Assembly: GCA_028818385.1 (NCBI GenBank)
Contig: JAPPNY010000110.1
Span: 1-64,000 of the forward strand
Origin: Spirochaetaceae bacterium
GTDB lineage: Bacteria; Spirochaetota; Spirochaetia; SZUA-6; Bin103
Reading direction: 5' to 3'
DNA: 64,000 nucleotides
Positions 38,303-46,110 of this stretch are shown here, in pieces. Every line of letters begins with the position of its first letter. Positions within the stretch are counted from its first letter, which is position 1. Below the pieces are notes generated by a model. That model was not told the DNA's origin, made no database searches, and worked only from the letters and a program-made list of their open reading frames with translations. The position numbers and the translations under genes are program-made.

Positions 38303-38647
38303 TCAAGCGGCTGCCGCAACCTGAGATTGGAGCATGAACCTGCGAGGACGGCCTTTCTCTCGGTGCGCGAAGCGAAGGGCGGCGAGCAACGCCATCTTGA
38401 GGCGCACGTACCATGGCGATCGCCGGATCAGGAACCGCCGTTGCTCACCGGGCGGCAACTCGGTGATTGCTTCGAGATACAGTTCTATGCACACCAGCAA
38501 CGACGCTCGCGCGTCCTGAAACGACGCTCCGTCGGCGGCGATATCGAGATCGATGCAGATCGCGTGCCACAGGCGGCCGTGCCTGCGAGCGTAGCAGCGC
38601 AGCGTAAGGGTCACTTGGGCACCCGGCAGTTCGCTCGGCTCAAGCAC
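38303..38647 (-). CDS. HicB-like small protein
   Basis: A 114-residue protein with a partial HicB-type fold: WHAICIDLDIAADGASFQDARASLLVCIELYLEA matches the pattern of antitoxins in which a strand ending in ...LDI-A-G-S/T is followed by an amphipathic helix. The C-terminal half is Arg-rich and predicted to be cytosolic. No HicA-like toxin is adjacent. It starts at GTG. Its first 19 codons recur as part of a 58-bp repeat at 50588-50645 in front of the NurA-like gene. Confidence 0.55.
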   Translation of the reverse strand: MLEPSELPGAQVTLTLRCYARRHGRLWHAICIDLDIAADGASFQDARASLLVCIELYLEAITELPPGEQRRFLIRRSPWYVRLKMALLAALRFAHREKGRPRRFMLQSQVAAAA

Positions 38648-38655
38648 ACCATGAG
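38598..38655. repeat. 58-bp direct repeat, copy 1
   Basis: This segment, covering the GTG start and first codons of the HicB-like gene, closely matches 50588-50645 in the same orientation. Shared blocks include CGTAAGGGTCACTT, GCAGTTCGCTC and CTCAAGCACA. The two copies bracket about 12 kb of accessory genes, including the HerA/NurA operon. Confidence 0.7.
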
Positions 38656-38660
38656 CACCG

Positions 38661-39047
38661 TCAAGACGCCGGCAGCGGTTTCACGTGATCTTCGAGCCAT
38701 GCGCGCAGCTCGGCGAAGCGGAAGGCGTTCGTCTCGAACAGGCGCATGAAGTGATCGTAGGCTGCACGGCTCTCGCAGTCGATGAAATGGCCGTTCAGGC
38801 CGAGAAACGCATCGGTGGCGCCGACCGCGGTGCGCTTGTTGCCGTCGACGAAAGGGTGGTTCATGGCGAGGCTTTCCAGCATGGCGGCCGCCTCGTCGAG
38901 CAGATCATCGTAGTAGCCCATCTGCGGACGCATGACGGCTGACTCCAGCGCACTCCAGTCGCGGACGCCCGGCGAGCCGCCGAACTGAATGAGCAGATCG
39001 TCGTGTATGGCGACCACTTCCTCGATTGTGGGGAAGCTGCGAGTCAC
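38661..39047 (-). CDS. doc: Type II toxin, death-on-curing (Doc/Fic) family
   Basis: A 128-residue Fic-fold toxin. The motif NHPFVDGNKRTA is the Fic active site in the Doc form (HPFxxGNKRT), which in Doc phosphorylates elongation factor Tu. The N-terminal FPTIEEVVAIHDDLLIQFGG and RDWSALESAVMRPQ are typical. It starts at GTG overlapping the antitoxin stop (GTGA), so toxin is made only after antitoxin. Length and motif are complete, and it should be active if expressed. Confidence 0.92.
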   Translation of the reverse strand: MTRSFPTIEEVVAIHDDLLIQFGGSPGVRDWSALESAVMRPQMGYYDDLLDEAAAMLESLAMNHPFVDGNKRTAVGATDAFLGLNGHFIDCESRAAYDHFMRLFETNAFRFAELRAWLEDHVKPLPAS

Positions 39048-39280
39048 CGCGCCAGCAGCTTGTACAGCAGCCGATTGCGCTCCAGGCTCGCCCTGTAGTG
39101 GGCCATCACCTCAGGACGGACCCGCTGCTGCGCCCTGGCTTCGATGTAGCTGGCCATGGCGTCTTCGAGCACGGCCTGAAAGTGGCGACCATCGCTGCGG
39201 GCGATCTCGCGCAGCGAAGCCAGCAACTCCGGCTTCGCCTGACTGGAGAACTTTGTCCGTTGCCCGACTTGTACCGCCAT
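39044..39280 (-). CDS. Antitoxin gene partnered with doc
   Basis: A 78-residue protein whose ATG at 39280 is preceded by a strong GAGGAGG site. The N-terminus (RTKFSSQAKPELLASLREIARSDGRHFQAVLEDAM) has ribbon-helix-helix character, expected to bind the operon promoter. The C-terminal RPEVMAHYRASLERNRLLYKLLAR forms a helix that could block the Fic site. A longer in-frame extension to 39454 lacks similarity and overlaps the promoter. It is translationally coupled to doc. Confidence 0.8.
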   Translation of the reverse strand: MAVQVGQRTKFSSQAKPELLASLREIARSDGRHFQAVLEDAMASYIEARAQQRVRPEVMAHYRASLERNRLLYKLLAR

Positions 39281-39304
39281 TCTCCACACCTCCTCGGGTG
39301 CATC

Positions 39305-39333
39305 AGCATGCTCTGGAAAGGAAGCTATGTCAA
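39305..39333 (-). promoter_or_regulatory. Likely promoter of the antitoxin-doc operon
   Basis: On the minus strand TTGACA (39333-39328) precedes CATGCT (39310-39305) with a 17-bp spacer. The -10 is imperfect (3 of 6), as expected for an autoregulated toxin-antitoxin promoter. It is 25 bp upstream of the antitoxin ATG, with the ribosome site between. Confidence 0.4.
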
Positions 39334-39397
39334 GAAACGCCATGACGGAGGTGGATACCGATGAACGAGGACCGGTCCATAAGGGAGACGGCGGAAT

Positions 39398-39494
39398 CCA
39401 GAGCGTTACACCGCTCGAGCGTGGATTGAACCCAGCCCTGAGTATTGCCAACATCCCATGACCAGCGCGATTGCTGCCGGGAGCGTGGATTGAG
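39398..39494 (+). repeat. Two CRISPR-repeat-like units with a 64-bp period (degenerate)
   Basis: GAGCGTGGATTGA occurs at 39417-39429 and again at 39481-39493, 64 bp apart, each near the end of a 34-base unit beginning CAGnGCG. The ending resembles the 3' end of type I-C CRISPR repeats (GTGGATTGAAAC), and the period fits a repeat plus one spacer. Only two imperfect units exist and no cas gene lies in the window. I treat it as a possible relic, not an array. Confidence 0.3.
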
Positions 39495-40191
39495 CGGATT
39501 GGTCGAGTTGCTGCTGTGGACGGCCTTGGCCGGCGCCTGCATACCGGTGGGCGCCGGCTTGGGCGCGATCAGGCACATCGGGCCGCGCTGGCTGGAGCAG
39601 GAGTTCCGGCACTTCGTGGTCGCCTTCGGCGGCGGAGTGCTGGTCGGCGCCGTGGCCCTGGTGCTGGTCCCGGAGGGAGCCACGCGCCTGTCGCATCCGG
39701 TGGTGGCCACGGCGCTGCTGCTGGGCGGCGGCGCCGCGTTCATGACCGTGGACCGCGTGCAGGCGAAGCGCCACCGCTCGGCGCCGCAGTTCATCGCGAT
39801 GGGCGCCGACTTCCTGCCGGAGTCGCTGGCCCTCGGCGGCATGTTCGCGGCCGGCGCCGTCGTGCTGGCGCTGCTGATCGGGCTGCAGAACCTTCCCGAG
39901 GGCTTCAACGCGTGGCGGGAGCTGTCCGGCAACGTTCGCCCCGGCGTCGCGTTGCGCCGCATGCTGCTGCTCGCGCTGCTGGGGCCGGTGTGCGGGGCGG
40001 TCGGCTGGTTCTGGCTGGCCGATCAGGACGCGATCCTGGGCGCGATCATGCTGTTCGCCGCGGGCGGCATCCTGTACCTGACGTTCCAGGACATCGCGCC
40101 GCAGGCGCGGCTGGAACGCCACTGGTCGCCGCCGCTCGGCGCGGTCCTGGGATTCGCTCTGGCGCTGGTGGGCGAGTTGCTGCTGGGCTGA
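39490..40191 (+). CDS. ZIP-family metal transporter
   Basis: A polytopic membrane protein (233 residues from TTG at 39490) of the ZIP (zinc/iron permease) family. Conserved segments are GADFLPESLALGGMFAAG (metal site) and IGLQNLPEGFNAWRE, the family's H/Q-N-x-P-E-G motif. Eight hydrophobic segments fit. Import of Zn(II), Fe(II) or Mn(II) into the cytosol is the family role. The start is uncertain: both TTG codons 39445 and 39490 are in frame and no ATG is available. A 5'-truncated second copy lies at 42398-42942. Confidence 0.85.
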   Translation: MSGLVELLLWTALAGACIPVGAGLGAIRHIGPRWLEQEFRHFVVAFGGGVLVGAVALVLVPEGATRLSHPVVATALLLGGGAAFMTVDRVQAKRHRSAPQFIAMGADFLPESLALGGMFAAGAVVLALLIGLQNLPEGFNAWRELSGNVRPGVALRRMLLLALLGPVCGAVGWFWLADQDAILGAIMLFAAGGILYLTFQDIAPQARLERHWSPPLGAVLGFALALVGELLLG

Positions 40192-40244
40192 CGGACATCC
40201 CGCGTGAACGGGTAGAGGCATCCAAGGCGCCGGCGACCGTTCAA

Positions 40245-40290
40245 ACAAGTCGTGACTTGTCTAGTCTTGACTTGTCGTAACACGACTTGA
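40245..40290. promoter_or_regulatory. Cluster of inverted and direct repeats upstream of ATPase gene
   Basis: ACAAGTC-GT-GACTTGT (40245-40260) is a 7-bp perfect palindrome. GACTTGTC recurs just after it and GTCGT-AAC-ACGAC forms a second small inverted repeat, with CGACTTGAC close by. The whole cluster lies 35-80 bp ahead of the GTG start of the DUF234-type ATPase gene. It looks like a multi-site operator, but no partner regulator is adjacent. Confidence 0.4.
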
Positions 40291-40324
40291 CGATCTTGAC
40301 TGCAATCGTCATCTTCCGATCCTG

Positions 40325-41737
40325 GTGAGGTTTATCGGGCGCGACGCGGAATTGAACCTGTTGCAGCGCGCCTTCCGGTCGCCACGATCGGAGCTCATTC
40401 CGATCTATGGCCGGCGCCGGGTGGGCAAGAGCGAGCTGATCCTCAAGTTCATGGCACGCAAGCCCGGAGTCTACTACCTGGGTCAGCAGTCTTCGGCGGC
40501 CCTGCAGGTGCGAGAGTTCCTGGCAGAGGCCGGGCGCGCGCTCGACATGCCGCTGCTGGCGGAGCTGCGCGCCGCCGGCTGGCAGCAGGCGTTGCGCACG
40601 GTGACGGAGCAATGGGACGCCGCCAACCCGGGGGCGAAGCTCGTGCTGGCACTCGACGAGTTCCAGTGGATCGCCGCCTCCAGTCCCAGCCTGATCTCCG
40701 AGCTGCAGCACTGCTGGGATCGATCGTGGCGGGATGCCGGCAACATCGTGCTCCTGCTGTGCGGTTCGTACCTGGGTTTCATGGAGCGGGACGTGCTGGG
40801 CAGCAAGAGCCCGCTGTTCGGGCGGCGTACCGCCCAGATCCACCTGCAACCGTTCGGTTTTCGCGAAGCCGCCCGGTTCCATCCGCGCTGGTCGCCCGAG
40901 GATCAGGCACGGGCCTACTTCCTGGTCGGCGGGCTGCCACAGTACCTGCTCTGCCTGGACGACAGCCGCTCCATCGAAGCCAACGTCCGGGAGCATCTGC
41001 TCTCCGAGTTCGCGCCGCTGTTTCACGAACCCGTCTTTCTGCTGCGCGAGGAACTGCGCGAGATCGCCCCGTACCAGGCGATTCTCCATGCCGTCGCGTC
41101 CGGCCACGGCGCCGCGCCCGCAATCGCCGCTGCCACCGGCCTGCCGGAGCGCAGCCTGCACTACTACCTGCAGCAACTGACGGGCCTCGGCTACCTGCGC
41201 CGCCGCTATCCGCTGGAAGGCGGGCGACCCAATCCGCGCCGGTTGCGCTTCGGCATCGACGACCCGCTGCTGCGCTTCTGGTTCCGCTTCGTCTTCCCCA
41301 ACATGAGCGTGATCCGCGGCAGCGGTCCGGTACGCGCCTTTGCCGACCGCATAGCGCCGTCACTCGACGCCTGGTATGGCGGCTCCTTCGAACGCCTGTG
41401 TCGCGAGGCGCTGCCGCTTGTCTACGCCCACGAGGGAGTCGCCGCCGGCTTCGAGGTCGGCGAGTACTGGAGCCCGGCGACGCAGATCGACCTCGTCGGC
41501 CTGCGCGACGACAACTGGACCGACCTCGGCGAGTGCAAGTGGGGGTCCGTACGCTCGCCGCGCGCCGTGGAGACGGGGCTGGAGCGAAAGATCCGGCACT
41601 ACCCCAACCGCCGGGGCGCAACACTCGGCCGTCGCTACTTCACCCGCCGCAAGCCGGCCGCAAGACGCGGGAGCGAAGGCTGGTCTTCCCTCGAAGACCT
41701 GTATTCCCTGGGGGTCAGCGCTCCGCGAGGGGCGTGA
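40325..41737 (+). CDS. Archaeal-type ATPase with C-terminal DUF234 nuclease-like domain
   Basis: A 470-residue protein. The N-terminal STAND/AAA-like ATPase has Walker A YGRRRVGKSELI and Walker B LVLALDEFQWI. A winged helix follows at about 260-300 (LPERSLHYYLQQLTGLGYLRR). The C-terminal DUF234 contains QIDLVGLRDDNWTDLGECKWG, matching the D...ExK core of PD-(D/E)XK nucleases. The start is GTG at 40325 (MRFIGRD). The last six residues and the stop codon come from a foreign segment homologous to an Ldh gene tail, so the true C-terminus may have been replaced. Confidence 0.88.
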   Translation: MRFIGRDAELNLLQRAFRSPRSELIPIYGRRRVGKSELILKFMARKPGVYYLGQQSSAALQVREFLAEAGRALDMPLLAELRAAGWQQALRTVTEQWDAANPGAKLVLALDEFQWIAASSPSLISELQHCWDRSWRDAGNIVLLLCGSYLGFMERDVLGSKSPLFGRRTAQIHLQPFGFREAARFHPRWSPEDQARAYFLVGGLPQYLLCLDDSRSIEANVREHLLSEFAPLFHEPVFLLREELREIAPYQAILHAVASGHGAAPAIAAATGLPERSLHYYLQQLTGLGYLRRRYPLEGGRPNPRRLRFGIDDPLLRFWFRFVFPNMSVIRGSGPVRAFADRIAPSLDAWYGGSFERLCREALPLVYAHEGVAAGFEVGEYWSPATQIDLVGLRDDNWTDLGECKWGSVRSPRAVETGLERKIRHYPNRRGATLGRRYFTRRKPAARRGSEGWSSLEDLYSLGVSAPRGA

Positions 41738-42220
41738 CGGACAGCCGCGCGCAGAGCTCGTCGAGCGAGCTGATCACGCCGGCGTCGAGCGGGATGCCGT
41801 TCGCCTGCAGGTCGGCCATGGAGCGCTGCTCCGGCTCGCCCGGCAGCACGATCTCCGTCACGCCGGCCCGCTTCCGCGACGAGCGCAGGTACTCGAAGTA
41901 GCGTTCCTGCGCCGCCTCCATCGCGCTGCGGTCGGTGATCGTCGCCGGGTCGAACGCCTGCAGCAGGAAGTGGTTGTGCAGGATCGGCCCCAACATGCCG
42001 GGCACGCCCCCGTTGAGGACGCTGCCGAGCAGGTCGACGATGACCGACAGTCCGTAGCCCTTGTGCGCCACGGTTCCGCCGAGCGGCAGCAGCGTGCCGT
42101 CCGCGTACAGCGCCTCGGGATCGGTGCTCGGCTCCCCGTCCTTGTCCAGGATCCATCCCGGCGGCAGCGTCTTGCCGGCGGTGCGGGCCAGCTTCACCTT
42201 GCCTTCGGCCACCACGCTGG
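41715..42220 (-). pseudogene. Truncated Ldh-family (malate/L-lactate dehydrogenase) gene, 3' part
   Basis: This minus-strand segment matches 54297-54805 closely: the Ldh C-terminal half from VVAEGKVKLARTAGK to VTPLAER. It stops at 42220, within the codons after the sequence for SVVAEGK. The open frame gives 166 residues without the N-terminal NADH-binding part, so it cannot be functional. Small differences (e.g. ISSLDELCARL against INSLDELCTRL) indicate an older or interspecies duplicate rather than the same DNA read twice. Confidence 0.8.
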
Positions 42221-42397
42221 CCGTCGTCCGGGAGGTGGCGGCGGAACCACACCTCGTCGCGGGCGCCGTCGAAGGCGCCGGTGACGATCCGGAAGCGGTC
42301 GGGGGCCAGCCGCTGGATGGTCAGGTCGGCGCGGATGCCGCCGTCCGGGGTGAGCAGCGGGGTGTAGATCGAGCTGCCCGGCGGCCGGTCGCACTTG
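42221..42397 (-). pseudogene. Internal fragment of FAD-GcvT dehydrogenase gene
   Basis: About 177 bp matching 36067-36243, in the GcvT domain of the FAD-GcvT gene, in the same orientation. The copy codes for RPPGSSIYTPLLTPDGGI and TGAFDGARDEVWFRRHLPDDG. It is joined directly to the Ldh fragment on one side and the ZIP fragment on the other. No start, stop or domain boundaries remain; it is a relic of a mosaic rearrangement. Confidence 0.8.
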
Positions 42398-42942
42398 GGG
42401 CCGTCGCCCTGGTGCTGGTACCGGAAGGGGCCGCCCGCCTGTCGCATCCGGTGGTGGCCACGGCGCTGCTGCTGGGCGGCGGCGCGGCGTTCATGGCGCT
42501 GGACCGCGTGCAGGCGAAGCGGCACCGCTCGGCGCCGCAGTTCATCGCCATGGGGGCCGACTTCCTGCCGGAGTCGCTGGCCCTCGGCGGCATGTTCGCG
42601 GCCGGCGCCGTCGTGCTGGCGCTGCTGATCGGGCTGCAGAACCTTCCCGAGGGCTTCAACGCGTGGCGGGAGCTGTCCGGCAACGTTCGCCCCGGCGTCG
42701 CGTTGCGCCGCATGCTGCTGCTCGCGCTGCTGGGGCCGGTGTGCGGGGCGGTCGGCTGGTTCTGGCTGGCCGATCAGGACGCGATCCTGGGCGCGATCAT
42801 GCTGTTCGCCGCGGGCGGCATCCTGTACCTGACGTTCCAGGACATCGCGCCGCAGGCGCGGCTGGAGCGCCACTCGTCGCCGCCGCTCGGCGCCGTCCTG
42901 GGATTCGCCCTGGCCCTGGTGGGCGAGTTGCTGCTGGGCTGA
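42398..42942 (+). pseudogene. Second copy of ZIP transporter gene, lacking its 5' part
   Basis: From about 42398 to the stop at 42942 this matches 39647-40191 almost throughout, with scattered substitutions (e.g. MALDRVQ for MTVDRVQ). The first ~52 codons are absent and replaced by the GcvT fragment. Homology stops exactly at the stop codon. It could still be translated from an upstream fused frame but would lack the first membrane spans. Confidence 0.85.
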
Positions 42943-42968
42943 TGGAACAAAGTCCGCACATGACGGTC

Positions 42969-44492
42969 CTATCCATGGAGCTGTGCGCGCGCCAAGACAG
43001 ATTCGATCAATTCCCGGGCGGCTCTCGGCGACCGTGACACTGCGGCCAATGCCTGAAACGCCCTCTGGTACGCGGTTACCTCCACCGCCGAAACGTCCCC
43101 GAACACCGATTCCGCCGGCCTCATTTGAAGATCGCCCAGTCGACTCTCGACCACGTTGAGTCTACCGAGGTACGCGTTCACATCGCTGTTGCTCGACGCG
43201 ATACTCCGTCGGACGTCACCCGCCTGCTGCATAGCACTCGCGGCCAAAGCCTCGGCGTCTTCCCGTGCCAGGTAACCTGTGGCGGCGAGATCGCAAGCAT
43301 CCTCCACGTGGCACAGATCTTCCAGTAGTTTGCGCTCCCGGTTGCGAGCCAGAGACGCCTTCCTGCATCGCGCCGCGATAGCCTGAACCACTGGGCCAAG
43401 CTGGTTCTCGAGATGGCGGAGGTGCGGGCCGATCTCGAAGTAGTCGCGCCGGCCGTTGGGAACGATGCGCGGGTCCACTACGTGCATCTCGCCTACGCAC
43501 CAGCGATTGAATCGATCTTCCTTGAACAGGCGATCGAACACGCTTTCGTCCCCAACCTGGATGTTTCCGTAGCGCGCGCGAATGCCGCGAACGCCTTCAT
43601 CCTTGGGTATCGCGCCCAGGTAGGGCGTGTGAGCGATCCAGCCAACGGCAGCGCTCCGCTCCCCATCCAGAGCCGGAATGCGGATCGTTTCCAACTCCGT
43701 ATAGTACGATTCCCTCTCCTTGGCAAAGAGAATGCTTTTTCCGTGACGCCTCGTTACGGAGTTCTCTTCTCCCTTAATTACGACATTCAGATTCAGCGGA
43801 CGCGCCTCTCTTGTCAGGAGATTCCCGACTTCTGAGGCGAACGGAAACTCCGTCGAAAACGGTACCGGACACACCTCGCCGATGTAGGACCGTACTGCCT
43901 CACGGTTCAGAACCATACCCGCAACGTGCCGGCCGATTCCCTCGATCTCTACCTCAAAGAAGTGGTCAGGACGCTGTCCCGCCATGGCGGTCTCGATTCG
44001 GACGCACTCGTCGACGCCTCCTTCCATGCGCTCGGTCCCGACGTAGTTGCTGCGCAGCTTGTGACCGTCCCACGTGATGCGGGTCATCGTCCCGTCGCCC
44101 CGAGCCCGCGTCGTAAACCTGACCGACTCGGCGAAGGCCAGTCCCGCCAATCGACCGATTCCGCGAAAACCTCGATCGAGCCCTCTCCGCTTCTGACTTC
44201 GCGCGACGGGCACAAGCGCCCGCACCGCCGCCTCGTGCGACAGTCCCGGCCCGTCATCTCGAATCCTCACTCGTCTGCCCTGCGGGTCAATGTCGATCTC
44301 GACTATTCCCCGCAGCGCGCAGCCGTCGGCGACCACGGCGTCCGCCGCGTTCTGAATGTACTCTCGATAGAGGGCCAGTGGATTGTCGTACATGCCGGCC
44401 GTGATCAGGCCCATGATGGCGGCGCCGATCAGCGGCGAGAGGGCGTCGGTGTTCGCTACGTCGTCAGCCGCGGCGCTAAGCTCACCTGTCAT
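42969..44492 (-). CDS. GHKL/Hsp90-like ATPase, second paralogue of operon
   Basis: A 507-residue protein with an N-terminal Hsp90/MutL-type ATP fold: REYIQNAADAV (Glu 44, Asn 48, Asp 51), RIRDDGPGLS (Asp 79, Gly 81, Gly 83) and DRGFRGIGRLAGLAF (glycine-rich lid at 108-113). The middle region has GEMHVVDPRIVPNGRRDYFE near residues 350-370, and the C-terminus is coiled-coil-like with a variable tail. It shares this whole layout with the ATPase at 46111-47664, so the two are paralogues. The ATG at 44492 overlaps the radical SAM stop by 11 bases. No DNA-binding domain is obvious. Confidence 0.85.
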   Translation of the reverse strand: MTGELSAAADDVANTDALSPLIGAAIMGLITAGMYDNPLALYREYIQNAADAVVADGCALRGIVEIDIDPQGRRVRIRDDGPGLSHEAAVRALVPVARSQKRRGLDRGFRGIGRLAGLAFAESVRFTTRARGDGTMTRITWDGHKLRSNYVGTERMEGGVDECVRIETAMAGQRPDHFFEVEIEGIGRHVAGMVLNREAVRSYIGEVCPVPFSTEFPFASEVGNLLTREARPLNLNVVIKGEENSVTRRHGKSILFAKERESYYTELETIRIPALDGERSAAVGWIAHTPYLGAIPKDEGVRGIRARYGNIQVGDESVFDRLFKEDRFNRWCVGEMHVVDPRIVPNGRRDYFEIGPHLRHLENQLGPVVQAIAARCRKASLARNRERKLLEDLCHVEDACDLAATGYLAREDAEALAASAMQQAGDVRRSIASSNSDVNAYLGRLNVVESRLGDLQMRPAESVFGDVSAVEVTAYQRAFQALAAVSRSPRAARELIESVLARAQLHG

Positions 44493-46107
44493 GGTTCCCG
44501 TGTAACGTGTGATCGTGATCAAACAGTCCGGCGTCTTCGACGATTTCATCCTCTTCCGGCGCGGCTAGCTCCGGCATCGGCGCCGCGGACGCCGGGAACC
44601 CGCCATCGGCGACGTTCAACCCGTCCCGTGGATCGACCGCATGGTATCGAATCGCCTCTCTCACGAGTCCATCAATGCCACGATCGTCAGCTATGCTCAG
44701 AAACCGATCCCGCCTGCCTTTTGCGTCAAGCGGTCCTGCAAGAAGTCGGAGCAGCTCGCGTTCCTGGCTGTCGGAGAAGCGTCGGCGCAAGGAGTCGTAC
44801 TCCTCCCGAACACCTACCCCTTCCTCGTAGTCGTAGTAATTGCGATGAAAGATAAAAGCGTGAGGATAGCTCAGCAGCCTCTCGAACGCATGTCGGTCAT
44901 CGCCGTAGGCGCGCATGAAGAAAGACGGACTGCCGCTCACGATCCCGCGAGTTGCCTGCAACATGATCTGAAACGACCGCAAGTAGTAGCGGTTCCAATG
45001 CTTGCCCACATGCGAACGGTCCTTCAGCGTGACGGGCTGGTAGCGCATCGGGAATGACCAGATACGAATGCCCAGTTCCTCGTTCAGGGCGATGTTGAGT
45101 CGCATCCGCTCATACAGATCTGCCGGCGTATCCATGAAGTTGTAGAGCATGTAGTTCGACAGGGACGTTATACAGTTGTCCGCAGCCATGCGAACCGCCC
45201 TCTCGTACACGCGCCGGAGACCCATGTGATCAAACGCGATGCGCAGCGGGCTGAGGCAGATCGTCGCCATCTCCCGAAGGTACATCGGCGACTTGACAAG
45301 GATGCGCGCGTCCACGCCCTGGTTGAAGTCCACCCGGCGGAGTACCGGTCGTTGCTCCGCCCGATGCAGCTTTGCGCCGGGCACGAAGCCGAGATCGCGG
45401 ATTTCCGCGATCACTTCGCGAAATCGTGCCGACGCGGCTATGTTGTTGTCCATCAGCACCAAGTCTTTCTTGGCGCCGTGGGCGGCTTCGATGCCTCTGA
45501 CGAGCTCGGCGAGTGGCGGCATCTCCCGTTGATCGCCCTCGAGATCCGGTACGCCGCAGAAGGCGCACTTGCGGACGCACCCGCGCGACGCGTAGCCAAA
45601 GTAGGCGTCCCGCACCGGGTAGGTGTAGTCGATGTCGTTCAGAATGGCGTAGTCCGGCGTCAGCTCCTCTATCGGTCTGCCGTGGACGTCCTCCGCTCCG
45701 AACTCGTACTCGTCCGCCGACAGTTGCAGCGCGACGGCTGGCGGTCCGTCCAGGAGTCCCTTGATGAATCGAACTCCGGACCAGCGACTCTCGTTGACAA
45801 AATCGCCGTGCATGAGAGACGCGGCGATTCCCCCGACGAATACGCGTTCATGTTGCGACCCTGCGACATCGATCGCGAAGTCGATGGCCGCTGCAGTACG
45901 CTTCCATTCGAAGCTGAACAGCGTAGTGACATATACGCGGTCCCACGGTCCTCGCGACAAGTCCGAGTAATCGCGGTCGAATCCGATCTTCGTGAACCGG
46001 ACGTGCTCGCCACGAGCCCTGTGGTAGGCGGCCAGCTTCATCAGGCCAAGAGGGGGGTACTTGTTGCGATACCCCGGCTCCACAAGCAGCACGCGCTTCC
46101 GCGTCAA
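44482..46107 (-). CDS. Radical SAM protein (B12-binding-like N-terminus)
   Basis: A 541-residue radical SAM enzyme. The cluster motif CVRKCAFC places Cys 177, 181 and 184 for the [4Fe-4S] cluster. The N-terminal ~150 residues (LLVEPGYRNKYPPLGLMKLAAYHRARG, then FVGGIAASLMHG) resemble a cobalamin-binding-type Rossmann domain, but no clear DxHxxG is present, so B12 use is unproven. The C-terminal ~200 residues are unique. It sits between two GHKL ATPases (3-bp gap after one, 11-bp overlap with the next). The substrate is unknown; in this context nucleic acid or a ribosomal component is possible. Confidence 0.88.
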   Translation of the reverse strand: MTRKRVLLVEPGYRNKYPPLGLMKLAAYHRARGEHVRFTKIGFDRDYSDLSRGPWDRVYVTTLFSFEWKRTAAAIDFAIDVAGSQHERVFVGGIAASLMHGDFVNESRWSGVRFIKGLLDGPPAVALQLSADEYEFGAEDVHGRPIEELTPDYAILNDIDYTYPVRDAYFGYASRGCVRKCAFCGVPDLEGDQREMPPLAELVRGIEAAHGAKKDLVLMDNNIAASARFREVIAEIRDLGFVPGAKLHRAEQRPVLRRVDFNQGVDARILVKSPMYLREMATICLSPLRIAFDHMGLRRVYERAVRMAADNCITSLSNYMLYNFMDTPADLYERMRLNIALNEELGIRIWSFPMRYQPVTLKDRSHVGKHWNRYYLRSFQIMLQATRGIVSGSPSFFMRAYGDDRHAFERLLSYPHAFIFHRNYYDYEEGVGVREEYDSLRRRFSDSQERELLRLLAGPLDAKGRRDRFLSIADDRGIDGLVREAIRYHAVDPRDGLNVADGGFPASAAPMPELAAPEEDEIVEDAGLFDHDHTLHGNHDR

Positions 46108-46110
46108 GCG

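Noticed and set aside
40325..41737. DUF234-type ATPase as a part of the HerA/NurA operon
   Set aside because: It is on the opposite strand and separated by three gene fragments, so a functional link is not supported.
41635..42873. 412-codon minus-strand open frame across the mosaic
   Set aside because: It only reads through pieces of three unrelated genes, mostly in non-native frames, so it is not a gene.
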